From positions 311,001 to 375,000 of the forward strand of contig CAUYUJ010015838.1 of NCBI GenBank assembly GCA_963575745.1: a DNA stretch of 64,000 bases. Direction: 5' to 3'. This DNA is from Prorocentrum cordatum (taxonomy: Eukaryota; Sar; Dinophyceae; Prorocentrales; Prorocentraceae). The notes under the pieces were generated by a model. That model worked only from the letters and a program-made list of their open reading frames with translations, did no database searches and had not been told where the DNA came from. The number at the start of each line of letters is the position of its first letter. Positions within the stretch are counted from its first letter, which is position 1. Shown piece after piece: positions 61,905 to 64,000 of this stretch. The position numbers were made by a program, and so were the translations under genes.

Positions 61905-62575
61905 AGAACAACACCAGCATCAACAACAACATCGGTAGCAACAGCAGCATCCAAGAACAACACCACCACCAACATCATCGGCACCAACACCGACAACAAC
62001 ACTGAGTTTGAGACTGTTCGCTCCTATCTTGTCGCGCGTTACTCAACACGTACATCCTCAACCCTCGGTACCCGCCATCTTCGTCTTCGGTGGCCCTTGG
62101 GAAACATCTTCCTCAACTGCCACGCGCATGTAGCGCAGCCCCTAAAACAGTGAAAGGGAGGACGTAAGAACGGAGGAGAGAGAGACGGATGGAGCAAGAA
62201 AGATATTAGCAGGAGGCGAGCTAGGAGCAGAAAATTAGTGTCAGAACCAGACGGGCTGATCGTGCGGATAGACCCTATCGGGCGGGTCAGGAAGGCGGGC
62301 CCAGGCGGCCAGGTCGACAAGGCGGGTCGCTGAAGCGTGAGTCCTGCATGAATCGCGAGGAAATCTCGAGCTATAGCGCGATTCCCAAGTAAATCGTGAG
62401 AATGGCCAGGCGAGAGCGTGATTCATGAGTGTCGAGGGCGCGGCGTTCAGATACGTTGCGAGGAAATCCCACGCGAAAGCTCGATCCCTGCATACATTGT
62501 GAGAGAATCCTGGCGAGAACGCGACTTCTCAATACGTTGTTGAACGATCGGGCGGGGACCGTTGTTGTCAGGTAG
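61905..62575 (+). repeat. long-satellite monomer 6
   Basis: An (AAC)n-like tract (61910-62000), B (62008-62340), C (62340-62560). D is missing and is replaced by the GC-rich blocks at 62575-62960. Confidence 0.85.
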
Positions 62576-62960
62576 CACCCCGCAGTTGCGGATAAGAGTG
62601 AGGGGGCGGCGAGGACGTCGGCAGCCTGCGAGGCTCTCACGAAGCCCGTCGCAGGCGCCTAACTTTTACAAATTATGCAATGCACCCGCCGCAGGCGCAG
62701 ATTTTCTCTTTAAAGCAATGTGGGTGGGTCGCGGGGTGGATCGCGGGTAGGGCGCGGGTGGATCGCAGGTGGGTCGCAGGTGGATCACGGGCCGGGTCAT
62801 AGGTGGGTCGCGGGTGGGTCGCAGGTGGAACGCAGGTGGGTCGCGGGGGGGTCGCGGGGTGGATCGCGGTTGGGTCGTGTGTGAATCGCGGGTCGGATCG
62901 CGGGTGGGTCGCGGGTTGGTCGCGGGTGGGTCGCGGGGCCGGGTCGCGGGGGGGACGACG
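62576..62960 (-). repeat. GCGGCAGGCGCC boxes and GGGTGGGTCGC array (reverse of 15.8-16.26 kb)
   Basis: 62586-62715 is the reverse complement of 16060-16265-type sequence, and 62720-62950 of the GCGACCCACCC arrays. The order is mirror-image, so this whole block is inverted relative to the left arm. Confidence 0.8.
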
Positions 62961-62961
62961 A

Positions 62962-64000
62962 CAACAACAATACTCATAATTCTAAGATTATATGCGTGCG
63001 TGCCGTTCAACACGTAAATCCAAAACCTTTCATACCCGCCCCCTTCGTCTTCGACCGTGTCCCCTTGGAGGCATACATCTTTATTATTTAGGCAGGGAAA
63101 GAGAGGACGGATGGAAGGAAGGGGCAGGGGGGAGGGAGGAGGATGGAGCACGAGAGAGAGTAGCAGGAGGGGTCTAGGAGCAGAAAAAACGTGGCAGAAC
63201 CAGATGGGCAGACCAGGCGGGTAGACCCTCACGGGCGGGTCAGGAAGACAGGCCAAAGCGACCAGGTCGAGCACGCGGGTTGCTGAAGCGTGCGTCCTGC
63301 ATGAGTCGGGGGGAAGTCTCGAGCGACAGCGCGATTCCCCACAAAATCACCAGGACATCCACAGTGAGAGCGCCATTCCTGAGTGTCGAAGACGCGGCGT
63401 CTAAATACATGGCGAGGAAATCCTACGCGAGAGCGCGATTTCTGTATAAATCTTGAGGACGTCCCGCGCGAAAGCGCGATTTGGGAATACATTGTGAGGA
63501 AGTATCAGGCGGGAGCCGTATTTGTTGTAATTCGGGGGCCAGTGGTTCAGTTTGGTACCCCCCTCGCTTTCCCTTGTAGAAAACAGGGTGCGAGCCCTGG
63601 GAGAAACACATGAATTAAAAAAGCACGATGTGCCCCAGAGAGGGGGGATCAACAATATTTTTTGTACAGGAATGAAAACTCAACAACAGCAATCCGCACC
63701 GCAGAACCTCACTTCAGCCACGCGCCCAGGGACAGTGAATGACTCCTCGGCCCCCTCACTCTGATATTTCGGGGCCCAACAACTCAGTTCGGGGACCTCA
63801 CACTTTCCCTAATAAAAAACGAAATGCTAGCCCAGGGAGGAGCACTTCAATTGAAAAGCGCAATAGTCACCAGGCAAGGTGGATCATCACTCATTCATGT
63901 TTTCGGATGTGAAGTCAAGTGCAACAACAACACAGACAGCAACAACAATCATTTTAATATTGCTCGCTCTCACCTGCTCGCGTTCAGTTCGAAACTTATA
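62962..64000 (+). repeat. long-satellite monomer 7 and start of 8, open at the window edge
   Basis: A short (AAC)n, B (62980-63300), C (63300-63505), D (63505-63680), the 85-bp block (63690-63765), a second D (63760-63905), (AAC)n (63918-63950) and the start of a B. Confidence 0.85.

Noticed and set aside
1-64000. Relic trans-spliced leader sequences, which mark retroposed dinoflagellate genes
   Set aside because: I looked for TTTTGGCTCAAG-type ends upstream of the gene-like frames and saw none; a computed search would be more reliable.

Overview
The window reads as nuclear DNA of a dinoflagellate alga. I infer this from three things: a copia retrotransposon and a LINE whose protein layouts match the kinds that recur in dinoflagellate genomes, an intron with a GC donor and AG|G acceptor, and a sea of GC-rich satellites around very few genes. 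I cannot name the species from sequence alone. No rRNA gene, sound tRNA gene, CRISPR array or bacterial operon is visible.

Layout. 1-3.84 kb: three exons of one minus-strand gene that runs off the left edge; the largest exon (683 codons) has no stop inside the window. 4-20.9 kb: almost no genes. It holds simple repeats, minisatellites, two copies of a composite element made of two tandem arrays (4.8 and 18.3 kb), two copies of a second composite family (12.2 and 17.9 kb), a decayed gene fragment (7.5-8.0 kb) and reverse-oriented monomers of a long satellite (12.7-16.1 kb). 20.95-36.09 kb: one complete 15.1 kb Ty1/copia-type element on the minus strand, with 254-bp LTRs, a 5-bp target duplication and a primer-binding site. 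Its order is Gag, CCHC knuckle, a long unassigned coding stretch, protease, a Cys/His-rich region, integrase, reverse transcriptase, RNase H. Frameshifts break it in many places. 36.1-45.3 kb: minisatellite, a 494-bp tandem family, and a frameshifted minus-strand LINE (39.07-43.72 kb: endonuclease, RT, C-terminal domain). 45.3-64 kb: satellites and dispersed repeats, mainly head-to-tail ~775-bp monomers joined by (AAC)n tracts, interrupted by a 21-bp array, two ~0.85 kb repeats, two ~0.65 kb palindrome-bearing repeats and a 1.55 kb foldback-like block.

The observation I rate highest is in the retrotransposon. About 29 copies of a 14-nt hairpin (plus strand GCAGG-NNNN-CCYGC) lie scattered from 21.3 to 34.7 kb, all in one orientation. 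On the sense RNA most carry a GNNA tetraloop, and the stem differences largely keep pairing. Most are read in one frame as a pentapeptide AG-x-P-A. I saw none elsewhere in the window. They look like a tiny repeat that spread inside the element as 15-nt, frame-preserving insertions.
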